Assembly (NCBI GenBank): GCA_963842505.1
Contig: CAWJGZ010000001.1
Span: 248,001-312,000 of the forward strand
DNA from: PALSA-129 sp963842505
GTDB lineage: Bacteria > Acidobacteriota > Terriglobia > Bryobacterales > Bryobacteraceae
DNA: 64,000 bases
Direction of reading: 5' to 3'
Position 1 is the first letter of the stretch. Each line of letters starts with the position of its first letter. The notes under the pieces are model-generated. The model searched no databases. It worked only from the letters and a program-made list of their open reading frames with translations, and was not told where the DNA came from. Of the stretch, positions 52,547-60,797 are shown in pieces. Made by a program: the position numbers and the translations under genes.

Positions 52547-54226
52547 ATGAAGAACCGGGCACTTCGTACCATTGGCCGAGCGCTCGGTCCTGCCCTATTC
52601 GGCTTGGTCCTTGTCCTGGCCAGTGTCAGAGTCTATGCCGCCGAGCCAGCCGTGGCGGACTGCTCTTCGTGCCACGACCAAGCCCAGAAGCTAGAGAAAA
52701 GTGCCCACGCCGGGTTGACGTGCGATACTTGCCACGAATCCCACGACCGGTATCCCCATCCGGCCAACATCCCCAAGCCACAGTGTATTACCTGCCACCA
52801 GGACCAGGCCGGCGACTACGCCCTCGGGGTCCATGGCCAAGCGCGCAAGCACGGGAATGAAGGCGCGCCGGATTGCGCCTTGTGCCATGGCAGCGCCCAC
52901 GAACTCTTGTCCCCCGAGTCGGAGGCGTTCCGCATGGCAGTGCCGGACACCTGCGGCATGTGCCACAGCGAAGTCGTCGACCAGTACCGCACCAGCGTAC
53001 ACGGCCAAGCTCTCGCCCGGGGTGTCACCCAGGCGCCGATTTGCAACGATTGCCACGGCGAACACAAGATTTTGAAGCCCGCCAACGCCGCCTCCACCGT
53101 AAACGCCGCGCACATCCGCGATACTTGCGGCAATTGCCACGGAAACGTGCGGCTGACCAGTTCCTTCGGGCTGCCCTCCGACCGCGTAGTCAGCTTCGAC
53201 GCTTCCTACCACGGCCTTGCCGGCAAGGCCGGCTCCCAAACCGTGGCGAACTGCTCAAGCTGCCACGGTGTGCACAACATCCTGCCGTCGTCCGATCCCA
53301 AGTCGACCATTAATCCAAAGAACCTGCCCAAAACTTGCGGGCAGTGCCACGCCGGCGCCGGCACGCGTTTTGCCATCAGCCAGGTGCACGTCACTGAGCA
53401 ATCCGAAAGCGCGGTGCTGCGCTGGGTGCGTCAGTTTTACCTGCTGCTGATCCCCGTCACCATCGGCCTCATGATGCTTCACCAGGGCGGCGACTGGATC
53501 CGCAAGCTGGTCAAACTGCGCTTTCCAGGCCGGATGACGCGCCCCGGCCGGATTGCCGCGGCCGGCCACGGCGAGCTTCGGATGTTGCCCTTTGAACGCG
53601 TCCAGCACGCTGTCATGGCGATCTCGTTCCTCACTTTGGTCTGGACCGGCTTCGCCCTGAAATACCCCGACACCTGGTGGGCGCGCCCCCTGCTGATGTT
53701 GGAAGGCAGGCACGCCGTGCGCAGCCTGATCCATCGCATTGCCGCCGCGGTCTTCATGGCGGTCGCCGTGACACACCTGGTCTCGCTGATCGTCAACCGC
53801 AAACTGCGCCATCACTGGCTGGAGATGCTGCCCAAAATGGATGATCCGCGCGAGGCCCTGGCGGGCTTCGCCTACAACCTCGGCTTGGGTTCTGAACCAC
53901 CCTACCGCTCGTCGCACAGCTACATTGAGAAGGCCGAATACTGGGCCGTGGTTTGGGGCGCGGTCGTCATGATTAGTACCGGGGTTTTCCTTTGGGCCAA
54001 TACCCTGGTCATGAGATTCCTGCCCAAGAGTTGGCTGGACGTGGCTACGTCGATCCATCTGTACGAGGCCATCCTGGCCACTCTGGCGATCGTCGTGTGG
54101 CACTTCTACTCCGTCATCTTCGATCCCGACGTCTACCCGCTCAACACAGCTTTTCTGACCGGATTTAGTGTAAAAAAGAAAGAGCGCTCACCAGAGCGCG
54201 AGCCGATGAAGACCGCCGGAGACTGA
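52547..54226 (+). CDS. Nine-haem cytochrome c fused to cytochrome b-like membrane domain
   Basis: A 559-residue exported protein. After the signal peptide (ending VRVYAAEPA), residues about 38-270 hold nine CxxCH motifs: CSSCH, CDTCH, CITCH, CALCH, CGMCH, CNDCH, CGNCH, CSSCH, CGQCH. From about residue 295 a membrane domain with four or more helices begins (FYLLLIPVTIGLMMLHQGG; HAVMAISFLTLVWTGFALKY; VFMAVAVTHLVSLIV; LATLAIVVWHFYSVIF), with His residues placed as in di-haem cytochrome b of formate or thiosulfate reductase gamma subunits. This layout would connect the quinone pool to periplasmic haems in one chain. Close to the next gene (10 bp). Confidence 0.87.
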   Translation: MKNRALRTIGRALGPALFGLVLVLASVRVYAAEPAVADCSSCHDQAQKLEKSAHAGLTCDTCHESHDRYPHPANIPKPQCITCHQDQAGDYALGVHGQARKHGNEGAPDCALCHGSAHELLSPESEAFRMAVPDTCGMCHSEVVDQYRTSVHGQALARGVTQAPICNDCHGEHKILKPANAASTVNAAHIRDTCGNCHGNVRLTSSFGLPSDRVVSFDASYHGLAGKAGSQTVANCSSCHGVHNILPSSDPKSTINPKNLPKTCGQCHAGAGTRFAISQVHVTEQSESAVLRWVRQFYLLLIPVTIGLMMLHQGGDWIRKLVKLRFPGRMTRPGRIAAAGHGELRMLPFERVQHAVMAISFLTLVWTGFALKYPDTWWARPLLMLEGRHAVRSLIHRIAAAVFMAVAVTHLVSLIVNRKLRHHWLEMLPKMDDPREALAGFAYNLGLGSEPPYRSSHSYIEKAEYWAVVWGAVVMISTGVFLWANTLVMRFLPKSWLDVATSIHLYEAILATLAIVVWHFYSVIFDPDVYPLNTAFLTGFSVKKKERSPEREPMKTAGD

Positions 54227-54236
54227 TAGCCAGAGC

Positions 54237-55688
54237 ATGACGCCAAACCAATTCGAAACAAGCCGCCGGGGCTGGTTGTCCCCTTTTGTCTACCTGTCGA
54301 ACAACTGGATCAGCCTCGCCGGCGTGGTCATCGTGACCACTGCCGTAGTCTTCTGGCTCTTCCTGCTGCCCACGACCCTGAAGGGCGAAGCCAGCAGCCC
54401 CTACATCGGGATTCTGGTGTTTCTGGGACTGCCGGCGCCGTTTTTCGCCGGCCTGATCATGGTCCCCCTGGGCATCTGGCTCAAGCGCAGGCGCGAGGGC
54501 TTCAGCGGCATCTACCCGCCGGATTTTCCACCCCTCACGTGGCACAATTCCGAACTTCGCAAACTGGTCTACTTCGCCGCCGCTACCACGGTCGTCAACC
54601 TCGCCATCGCCAGCCAGATCAGCTATGGCGCGGTTAATTACATGGATTCGGTGACGTTCTGCGGCCAGACCTGCCACACCGTCATGCAGCCCGAGTTCAC
54701 CGCCTACCAGAACTCTCCGCACTCCCGGGTGGAGTGCGTGAAATGCCACATCGGCCCCGGCGCGGGCTGGTTCGTGAAAAGCAAACTCTCCGGCGTGGGC
54801 CAGGTATTCGCCGTGACGTTTCACACCTACCCCGAACCCATCCCCACCCCGGTCCACAACCTGCGTCCCGCCCGCGAAACCTGCGAGCAGTGCCATTGGC
54901 CGCAAAAGTACGGCGAAGACCGCCTGAAAGTCATCTCCAAGTACGCCGACGACGAAACCAACAGCCTCACCAAGACCGTGCTGCTGATGAGGATCGGCGG
55001 CGGCAATGACGGCATCGGCATTCACGGAACCCACCTTGGCCCCGGAGTCGTAATCACCTACCATTCCGACGAAGCCCGCCAGACCATCCCGTGGGTGAAA
55101 TACCAAGTCAAGGGCAAGACAACCGTCTACGCCACTTCCGACGACAAGACGGAGCCCCCAGACACCCCCCGCACCATGGACTGCATGGACTGCCATAATC
55201 GCCCCTCCCACAGCTACGACCTCCCCGACCGCGCCGTGGATAAATCCATGCACGACGGCTTGATTTCGGCTGCGCTCCCCTTCGCCAAGAAAAAGGCTGT
55301 CGAGATCCTCAAGGTCAACTACCTGTCGCGCGATGAAGCCGCGCAGAAGATTCCGGCGGCATTCGCCAGGTATTATCAGGAGAGTTATCCGGCCATCTGG
55401 GCGCAACGCCAGTCGGAAGTAGTTTTGTCAGCCAAGGAAGTGCTGGCCGTGTACGACCGCAACATCTTCCCGGATATGAAGGTTACCTGGGGTGTTTATC
55501 CCATCAACATCGGGCACACGGATTTCCCGGGCTGTTTCCGCTGCCACGACGGGGCCCACGCTCCCAAGACAGGCGATCCCATCACGCAGGACTGCAACGC
55601 ATGCCACAACATCCTGGCCATGGATGAAAGCAACCCCAAGGTGCTCAGCGACTTGGGTATCGTGGAGAGCAAAGCCGACCGGAAGTAG
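54237..55688 (+). CDS. NapC/NirT-like multihaem cytochrome c with extra N-terminal helices
   Basis: A 483-residue membrane-anchored cytochrome. Three hydrophobic helices (about 23-48, 60-82, 110-132) are followed by haem sites. There are five CxxCH (CVKCH, CEQCH, CMDCH, CFRCH, CNACH) and, first, the unusual CGQTCH (C-x3-C-H) at about residue 141 in VTFCGQTCHTVMQPEF. The stretch around the first two sites is typical of NapC/NirT quinol dehydrogenases. It is probably a second route from quinol to the periplasmic multihaem proteins. Starts at ATG 54237. It lies between the 9-haem and 19-haem fusions. Confidence 0.85.
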   Translation: MTPNQFETSRRGWLSPFVYLSNNWISLAGVVIVTTAVVFWLFLLPTTLKGEASSPYIGILVFLGLPAPFFAGLIMVPLGIWLKRRREGFSGIYPPDFPPLTWHNSELRKLVYFAAATTVVNLAIASQISYGAVNYMDSVTFCGQTCHTVMQPEFTAYQNSPHSRVECVKCHIGPGAGWFVKSKLSGVGQVFAVTFHTYPEPIPTPVHNLRPARETCEQCHWPQKYGEDRLKVISKYADDETNSLTKTVLLMRIGGGNDGIGIHGTHLGPGVVITYHSDEARQTIPWVKYQVKGKTTVYATSDDKTEPPDTPRTMDCMDCHNRPSHSYDLPDRAVDKSMHDGLISAALPFAKKKAVEILKVNYLSRDEAAQKIPAAFARYYQESYPAIWAQRQSEVVLSAKEVLAVYDRNIFPDMKVTWGVYPINIGHTDFPGCFRCHDGAHAPKTGDPITQDCNACHNILAMDESNPKVLSDLGIVESKADRK

Positions 55689-55729
55689 CCCGGTCAACCG
55701 TTGGTATTATCCACAAAACGGAAAACTGA

Positions 55730-55758
55730 TTGACGCAAAAATCTACAGATGTTATAAA
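55730..55758 (+). promoter_or_regulatory. Internal sigma-70 promoter before the 19-haem gene
   Basis: TTGACG at 55730 and TATAAA at 55753 with exact 17-bp spacing, in an AT-rich 94-bp gap that stands out in this GC-rich region. The 19-haem gene can therefore probably be made independently of the sigma-54 promoter. Confidence 0.65.
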
Positions 55759-55782
55759 GAAATTCAGATCTTAATTTCTGTT

Positions 55783-58596
55783 ATGGGCTTGAAGACGATA
55801 GGCCTTTGGCGCTTGATGGTAGCTGCCGGACTTCTGGCCTTAGCCCTGCCCGCACAGCAGTCCAAGCCTCTGCCGGGATCCGACGATTGCCTCGGTTGCC
55901 ATGAGACTGGGCCGCGAACGGGCAAACGGCAGCCTGGCGTTCCTCCGCCATTCGACGCCGCCGCTCTGAAAGCCTCCCCGCACGCCGACCTGGAATGCGC
56001 CTCCTGCCACACCGAGCTCGCCAAGAAAGAGTTTCCCCATCCCGAAAAGCTGGCCAAAGTAGATTGCGGTTCGTGCCATTCCGATGAGCAGACACAATAC
56101 TCCGCCAGTCTTCACGGCAAAGCCGCCGCGCACGATCCCAGCGCGCCGGGCTGCAAGAGCTGCCACGGCGCGCACAATATTCTGCGCCCCTCGAACCCCA
56201 AGGCCTCCACATCCACAATGGAGATCCCGGCCCTGTGTGGGCGCTGCCACCGGGAAGGCTCCGACGTCAGCAAGACCCACGACATCCCGCAAACCAACAT
56301 TCTGGGAAATTATACCGACAGTCTCCACGGCCAAGCGCTCTTTCAGAAGGGTCTGACGGTGGCGGCGGTGTGCACCAGTTGCCACACCGCGCACTTCGTC
56401 TTGCCGCATACTGACCCGCGTTCGTCCATCGCCAAAACCAACATCGCCAAGACCTGCACCAAGTGCCACGGCCAGATTGAAACCGTACACCGAAAAGTGA
56501 TCAACGGCCAGCTCTGGGAGTCCGCGCCGAACATGATTCCGGCCTGCGTGGATTGCCACGAACCGCACAAAGTGCGCAAGGTCTTCTACACCGAGGGCAT
56601 GGCCGACAACGATTGCCAAAGCTGCCACGCCAATCCCAACCTCAAGGTGACCCGCGGCTCGAAGACCGTCTCGCTGTTCGTTGACAAAGCCGAGCTGGAC
56701 AGCTCCATCCACCATAACCCGCCCAGCCGCGGCGGAACGCCGATCGCTTGCGTGCAATGCCACACTGGCGGCTCGCCGGCCCACAAGCGGCCTTGCGACA
56801 GCATGCCGGCCAAGGTCGATTGTTCGATCTGCCACCCGACGCAAGTCAACGATTATCACGAGAGCACCCACGGTACGCTGGCGGACCGAGGCAGTTCCGA
56901 CGCTCCCACCTGCCAGGATTGCCACAGCCCCCACCACACCCTGGGCAAGAATGACTCAGCTTCACCGACGTTCTCGCGCAACGTCCCGGCGCTGTGCGCC
57001 CAGTGCCATCAGACCGGCCACAAAGCCGCGCTGCGGTACACCGGCAAGCAAACCAACATCATCGAGAACTACACCGAGAGCATCCACGGCAAGGGCCTGC
57101 TACAGTCCGGGTTGACGGTTACCGCGGCCTGCACCGCCTGCCACACCGCGCACCACGAGCTACCCTCGAACGACCCGCGCTCCAGCATCTACCGCTCCAA
57201 CATCGCGGGCACGTGCGCGCAATGCCATCGCGGCATCTACGAACAGTTCACCGCCAGCGTGCATAGTCCCAACGTGACCAAGTCCGGCAAGCCACTCCCG
57301 GTGTGCGCCGATTGCCACTCGGCCCACAGCATCGAACGCACCGACAGCAGCGATTTCCGGCTGAACATCATGAATCAGTGCGGCCGCTGCCATCAGCAGA
57401 TTACCGCGGCTTATTTCGAAACCTTCCACGGCAAGGTTTCCAAGCTGGGCTACCTGCAAACCGCCAAGTGCTATGACTGTCACGGCTCGCACGACATCCT
57501 GCCCGTCACCGACCCGCGCTCCCGTCTCAGCCGCAACAACATCGTCAACACCTGCGGCAAGTGCCACATGGGATCGCACCGCCAGTTCGCCGGATACCTC
57601 ACCCACGCCACCCACCACGACCCGCAGAAGTATCCGTTCCTCTTTTACACCTTCTGGGGCATGACCACCCTGCTGGTCGGCACGCTGGTAGTCTCCGGCA
57701 CCCACACACTGGCGTGGCTGCCGCGCTCACTCCAATACCGCAAAGAAGCCCGCGGCGGCCACGACGAAAGCGGCGTTTACGTGCGCCGTTTCCGCCCGCT
57801 CCATCGCAACCTGCACCTGATGGTGGTCGGTAGCTTCCTAGGCCTGGCCCTCACCGGCATGACGTTGAAGTTCTCCTACGCCCCCTGGGCTAAGTTCCTG
57901 GCCCGCCTGCCGGGAGGCTTCGAAGCCGCCGGACTGATCCACCGCTTCTGCGCCGTCCTCACCTTCACGTATTTCGGCCTCCACCTTTACGACCTGGTGA
58001 AGGAACGCCGCAAGAGCGGCAAATCCTGGCTCAAGTTCATTACCGGTCCCGAGAGCATGGTGCTCAACGGCCGCGACTGGCGCGAGTTCATCGGCTCCAT
58101 GAAGTGGTTCCTGGGCCGCGGCGAGCGCCCGCAATACGGCCGCTGGACCTACTGGGAAAAATTCGATTACTTCGCCGTCTTCTGGGGCGTCGCCATCATC
58201 GGCGGCACCGGCCTGATGCTCTGGTTCCCGGAAGCTTTCACCCGTGTGTTCCCCGGCTGGATGGTAAACGTCGCAACCACTATCCACAGCGACGAAGCCC
58301 TGCTGGCGGTCAGCTTCATCTTCGTGATTCACTTCTTCAACACGCACTTCCGTCCCGAGAAGTTCCCCATCGATACGGTGATTTTCACCACCGGCATGCC
58401 GCTCGAAGAGTTCAAACGCGACCGTCCCCGCGAGTATCAGGAGATGGTGGACGCCGGCCAGTTGGAAGAGAGCTTGATGCCCGCTCCGCCCGAGCGTGCG
58501 CAGCGCTTCTGGCGCCGTCTGGGTTTCACCGCGCTGGGCCTGGGCATGCTGATGATCCTGCTGATCCTGTATGCCATGATATTCGCGTACCGTTAG
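55783..58596 (+). CDS. Nineteen-haem cytochrome c fused to cytochrome b-like membrane domain
   Basis: A 937-residue exported protein, from ATG 55783 (upstream codons lie in the promoter and the previous gene). The signal peptide ends LALPAQQ. Residues about 37-605 contain 19 CxxCH motifs, from CLGCH to CGKCH. An internal duplication is evident: about 167-237 and 421-490 share NI-NYT-S-HG, GLTV-A-CT-CHTAH, DPRSSI and NIA-TC. From about 617 a membrane domain with five helices follows (FLFYTFWGMTTLLVGTLVVS; LMVVGSFLGLALTGMTLKF; VLTFTYFGLHLYDLV; FAVFWGVAIIGGTGLMLWF; LLAVSFIFVIHFFNTHF), like formate dehydrogenase gamma subunits. It would give a haem wire long enough to reach across the periplasm. 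No barrel or lipoprotein partner is seen nearby. Confidence 0.9.
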   Translation: MGLKTIGLWRLMVAAGLLALALPAQQSKPLPGSDDCLGCHETGPRTGKRQPGVPPPFDAAALKASPHADLECASCHTELAKKEFPHPEKLAKVDCGSCHSDEQTQYSASLHGKAAAHDPSAPGCKSCHGAHNILRPSNPKASTSTMEIPALCGRCHREGSDVSKTHDIPQTNILGNYTDSLHGQALFQKGLTVAAVCTSCHTAHFVLPHTDPRSSIAKTNIAKTCTKCHGQIETVHRKVINGQLWESAPNMIPACVDCHEPHKVRKVFYTEGMADNDCQSCHANPNLKVTRGSKTVSLFVDKAELDSSIHHNPPSRGGTPIACVQCHTGGSPAHKRPCDSMPAKVDCSICHPTQVNDYHESTHGTLADRGSSDAPTCQDCHSPHHTLGKNDSASPTFSRNVPALCAQCHQTGHKAALRYTGKQTNIIENYTESIHGKGLLQSGLTVTAACTACHTAHHELPSNDPRSSIYRSNIAGTCAQCHRGIYEQFTASVHSPNVTKSGKPLPVCADCHSAHSIERTDSSDFRLNIMNQCGRCHQQITAAYFETFHGKVSKLGYLQTAKCYDCHGSHDILPVTDPRSRLSRNNIVNTCGKCHMGSHRQFAGYLTHATHHDPQKYPFLFYTFWGMTTLLVGTLVVSGTHTLAWLPRSLQYRKEARGGHDESGVYVRRFRPLHRNLHLMVVGSFLGLALTGMTLKFSYAPWAKFLARLPGGFEAAGLIHRFCAVLTFTYFGLHLYDLVKERRKSGKSWLKFITGPESMVLNGRDWREFIGSMKWFLGRGERPQYGRWTYWEKFDYFAVFWGVAIIGGTGLMLWFPEAFTRVFPGWMVNVATTIHSDEALLAVSFIFVIHFFNTHFRPEKFPIDTVIFTTGMPLEEFKRDRPREYQEMVDAGQLEESLMPAPPERAQRFWRRLGFTALGLGMLMILLILYAMIFAYR

Positions 58597-58612
58597 TCTG
58601 GGCTGCCGAGAC

Positions 58613-59506
58613 TTAGCTACCAGCCCGCGCCGGCTTTTCCAATTCGTAAATCACTCGTGAAGTGAAGAAATCCGGCCAAGGGGTACGAACCAACATCTTC
58701 TTAAGCGTCGCCAACCTGTTCCCGGTGAAGGGCAGGACCTCTTTCCGTTTGATCCGCAGGCCTGTCCTGGCGACAATCGCGTCGAACCGCCGGATGGTCA
58801 GTTTGTTCAGGTCCTTAAAATGTGTCTGTCCCCTATACGGGTTCGCGATCCGCTTGCCGCCTTCGTCAAAGTGCCAGATTCGCGGCTCGAATTGCGGCGA
58901 ATCGTAAATCCGGGCAAGCACCCGAAACAGGGACTCATCCGACATGAACGTATGCACCCACGGCAGCGGAATCATGGTTTGCAGATGATGGCCGTACGGG
59001 TGCCACCAAACGCTCCACCAGATCAATACCGTTCCCCCCGGCGCCAGGACTCGCATCCATTCCTGGACGGCTTCTTCGTAATCCATCACGTGCTCCATGA
59101 CATCGAAGCACAATATGACGTCTATCGATCCATCCAGAGCGTCGATGCGTTTGGGGTCCTCGGTCAGCTTGAACTGCACATCCAGTCCCATCATGGCGGC
59201 CTGGGCGGTCGCCCTGGCGATCCGGAGGGGGATCACGTCCACGCCCAGCACGCTGCGGGCGCCTTTTTGCCTGGCTACGAAACTCAGTTGGCCTCCGCCG
59301 CAGCCGAAATCGAGGACGCGCTTTCCCTTGACCTGGTCCCAAAGAAAGTGGCTTTCGAACTGTTTCCTCAGCCCCTCGTCCCGCCACTCGTCATATTTTT
59401 CAACCGAAAATGTGGCAGCCCGATGCGAAAGGTCCGTCTTGCGTCCGCCGGCGTGGGTGCGCATGGAAAGGCGGTAGACCACTTCCTCGATCATTCGGTT
59501 CATCAT
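58613..59506 (-). CDS. SAM-dependent class I methyltransferase
   Basis: A 297-residue methyltransferase. SAM-binding motif I is KRVLDFGCGGGQLSFVA, with VLGVDVIPLRIARATAQ, DVILCFDVMEHVMDYEEAVQ, and LAPGGTVLIWW following. Start ATG 59506 overlaps the stop of the upstream glycosyltransferase (ATGA), giving tight coupling; frames opening further upstream lie inside that gene. Most likely it methylates a sugar or lipid intermediate of the polysaccharide pathway. The exact acceptor is unknown. Confidence 0.87.
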   Translation of the reverse strand: MMNRMIEEVVYRLSMRTHAGGRKTDLSHRAATFSVEKYDEWRDEGLRKQFESHFLWDQVKGKRVLDFGCGGGQLSFVARQKGARSVLGVDVIPLRIARATAQAAMMGLDVQFKLTEDPKRIDALDGSIDVILCFDVMEHVMDYEEAVQEWMRVLAPGGTVLIWWSVWWHPYGHHLQTMIPLPWVHTFMSDESLFRVLARIYDSPQFEPRIWHFDEGGKRIANPYRGQTHFKDLNKLTIRRFDAIVARTGLRIKRKEVLPFTGNRLATLKKMLVRTPWPDFFTSRVIYELEKPARAGS

Positions 59507-60741
59507 AAAGGTTTGGCGTCGAGCGACGTTCGCTTCCCGGTTTTCTGGCGCTGGGCCTGCTCGGCCAGAACCTGGCGCATTTGTTCGAACACTTCCGCCG
59601 CCACCTGGTCCCACGAGCGTGCCCGGGCCCGCGCCGAAATGGCGGCGTGATCCCAGGACTTTGCCAGAGCCTTGCGCAACGCGTCCCGCAGAGCCGCGGG
59701 TTGGTTCACCGGCACCACGATCCCATGCTCCTCGGATGGAATCATGTCCGGAATGCCGCCCACATCCGTCGCCACTACCGGGGTCCCGCACGCCAGCGCC
59801 TCATGTACCACGTTGGGCCACCCTTCGCGGGTCGTCGCCAGGCACAATACATCGGCGGCGGACATCAACTCGGGCAGCGTTTCCGGCGCCACTTGTCCCA
59901 GAAAGCGGACCTGGTCTTGCAATCCCAACTCCTCTACCAGCCTCCGCAGCGGCTCTTCATAAAGCCCCTCCGGGCCGGCGCTGCCTGCAATCAACAGGCA
60001 CGCACGGACTTGTTCGGCCCGCAGTTCGTGGAGCGCCCGCATCACGCGATGGTGGCCTTTCCGCTCGATCAAAGCCCCCACTGAAAGGATGATCCGTTGG
60101 CCGTCCGCGATCCCGTGTTTGCGGCGGCTGGCGGCACGGTCCCGCGGGTAGAAAATCCCGGGGTCGATCCCGTTCGGGATGGTGACCGCTTTAGCGGGAT
60201 CCACCCCCAGGGAAATGGCGAACTGGCGCAGGCTCTCCGCCACCGAGATCACCCGGTCGGCCTTTCGCAGCGCGCGCCTGATCAACATTCGCCGGAAGCG
60301 GTGGCTGGCATGCAGGGTCTCGTTTCCGCGCAGCGTCACCAGGTAGGGCACTCCTAAAGAGCGCGCCAGCAGCCACGCGGCAATCCCGTCCGGGAAAGCG
60401 AAATGCGCGTCGATCATTTCGAAGGGGAAGCGTTGGCGGATCGTCTTGGCCAGCCCCAGGACCTGCGCGAACAGCGCCAGGGCGTTCACTCCGCCGCCCA
60501 ATGGAATCGACATCCAGCGCGGATGGAAAACGTCCAGCTTTCCGTCCATGCGCTCGGTGGGGACTGCCAGCCCGGACGCCTTTCTTCCCGCTCGCAACTG
60601 CCAGTAGTTAATCAGTTGGACAGGGGCGACGACTTTTACCTCCGCGCGATCGGCCAGGCGCGCCAGACGCGAGCGGACGAAACCACCCCTCCCCGGATAT
60701 TGCGGATTTGGGAACGTGGTGCTCAGAGTGAGGATCTTCAT
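59503..60741 (-). CDS. Family 4 glycosyltransferase
   Basis: A 412-residue GT-B enzyme of the retaining GT4 family. The N-terminal half begins KILTLSTTFPNPQYPGRGGF and contains IDAHFAFPDGIAAWLLA. The donor-binding half has SVGALIERKGHHRVMRAL, VRFLGQVAPETLPELMSAAD, and the E-x7-E motif in EGWPNVVHEALACGTPVVATD. It would add a sugar to a lipid-linked intermediate at the cytoplasmic side. It heads a short run with the methyltransferase; 56 bp separate it from the flippase. Confidence 0.93.
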   Translation of the reverse strand: MKILTLSTTFPNPQYPGRGGFVRSRLARLADRAEVKVVAPVQLINYWQLRAGRKASGLAVPTERMDGKLDVFHPRWMSIPLGGGVNALALFAQVLGLAKTIRQRFPFEMIDAHFAFPDGIAAWLLARSLGVPYLVTLRGNETLHASHRFRRMLIRRALRKADRVISVAESLRQFAISLGVDPAKAVTIPNGIDPGIFYPRDRAASRRKHGIADGQRIILSVGALIERKGHHRVMRALHELRAEQVRACLLIAGSAGPEGLYEEPLRRLVEELGLQDQVRFLGQVAPETLPELMSAADVLCLATTREGWPNVVHEALACGTPVVATDVGGIPDMIPSEEHGIVVPVNQPAALRDALRKALAKSWDHAAISARARARSWDQVAAEVFEQMRQVLAEQAQRQKTGKRTSLDAKPL

Positions 60742-60797
60742 AACGGCCGGCCAGGTCTAACCCCGTAGAAGTGTGGCTGGCTCAACGGATGCATTGG

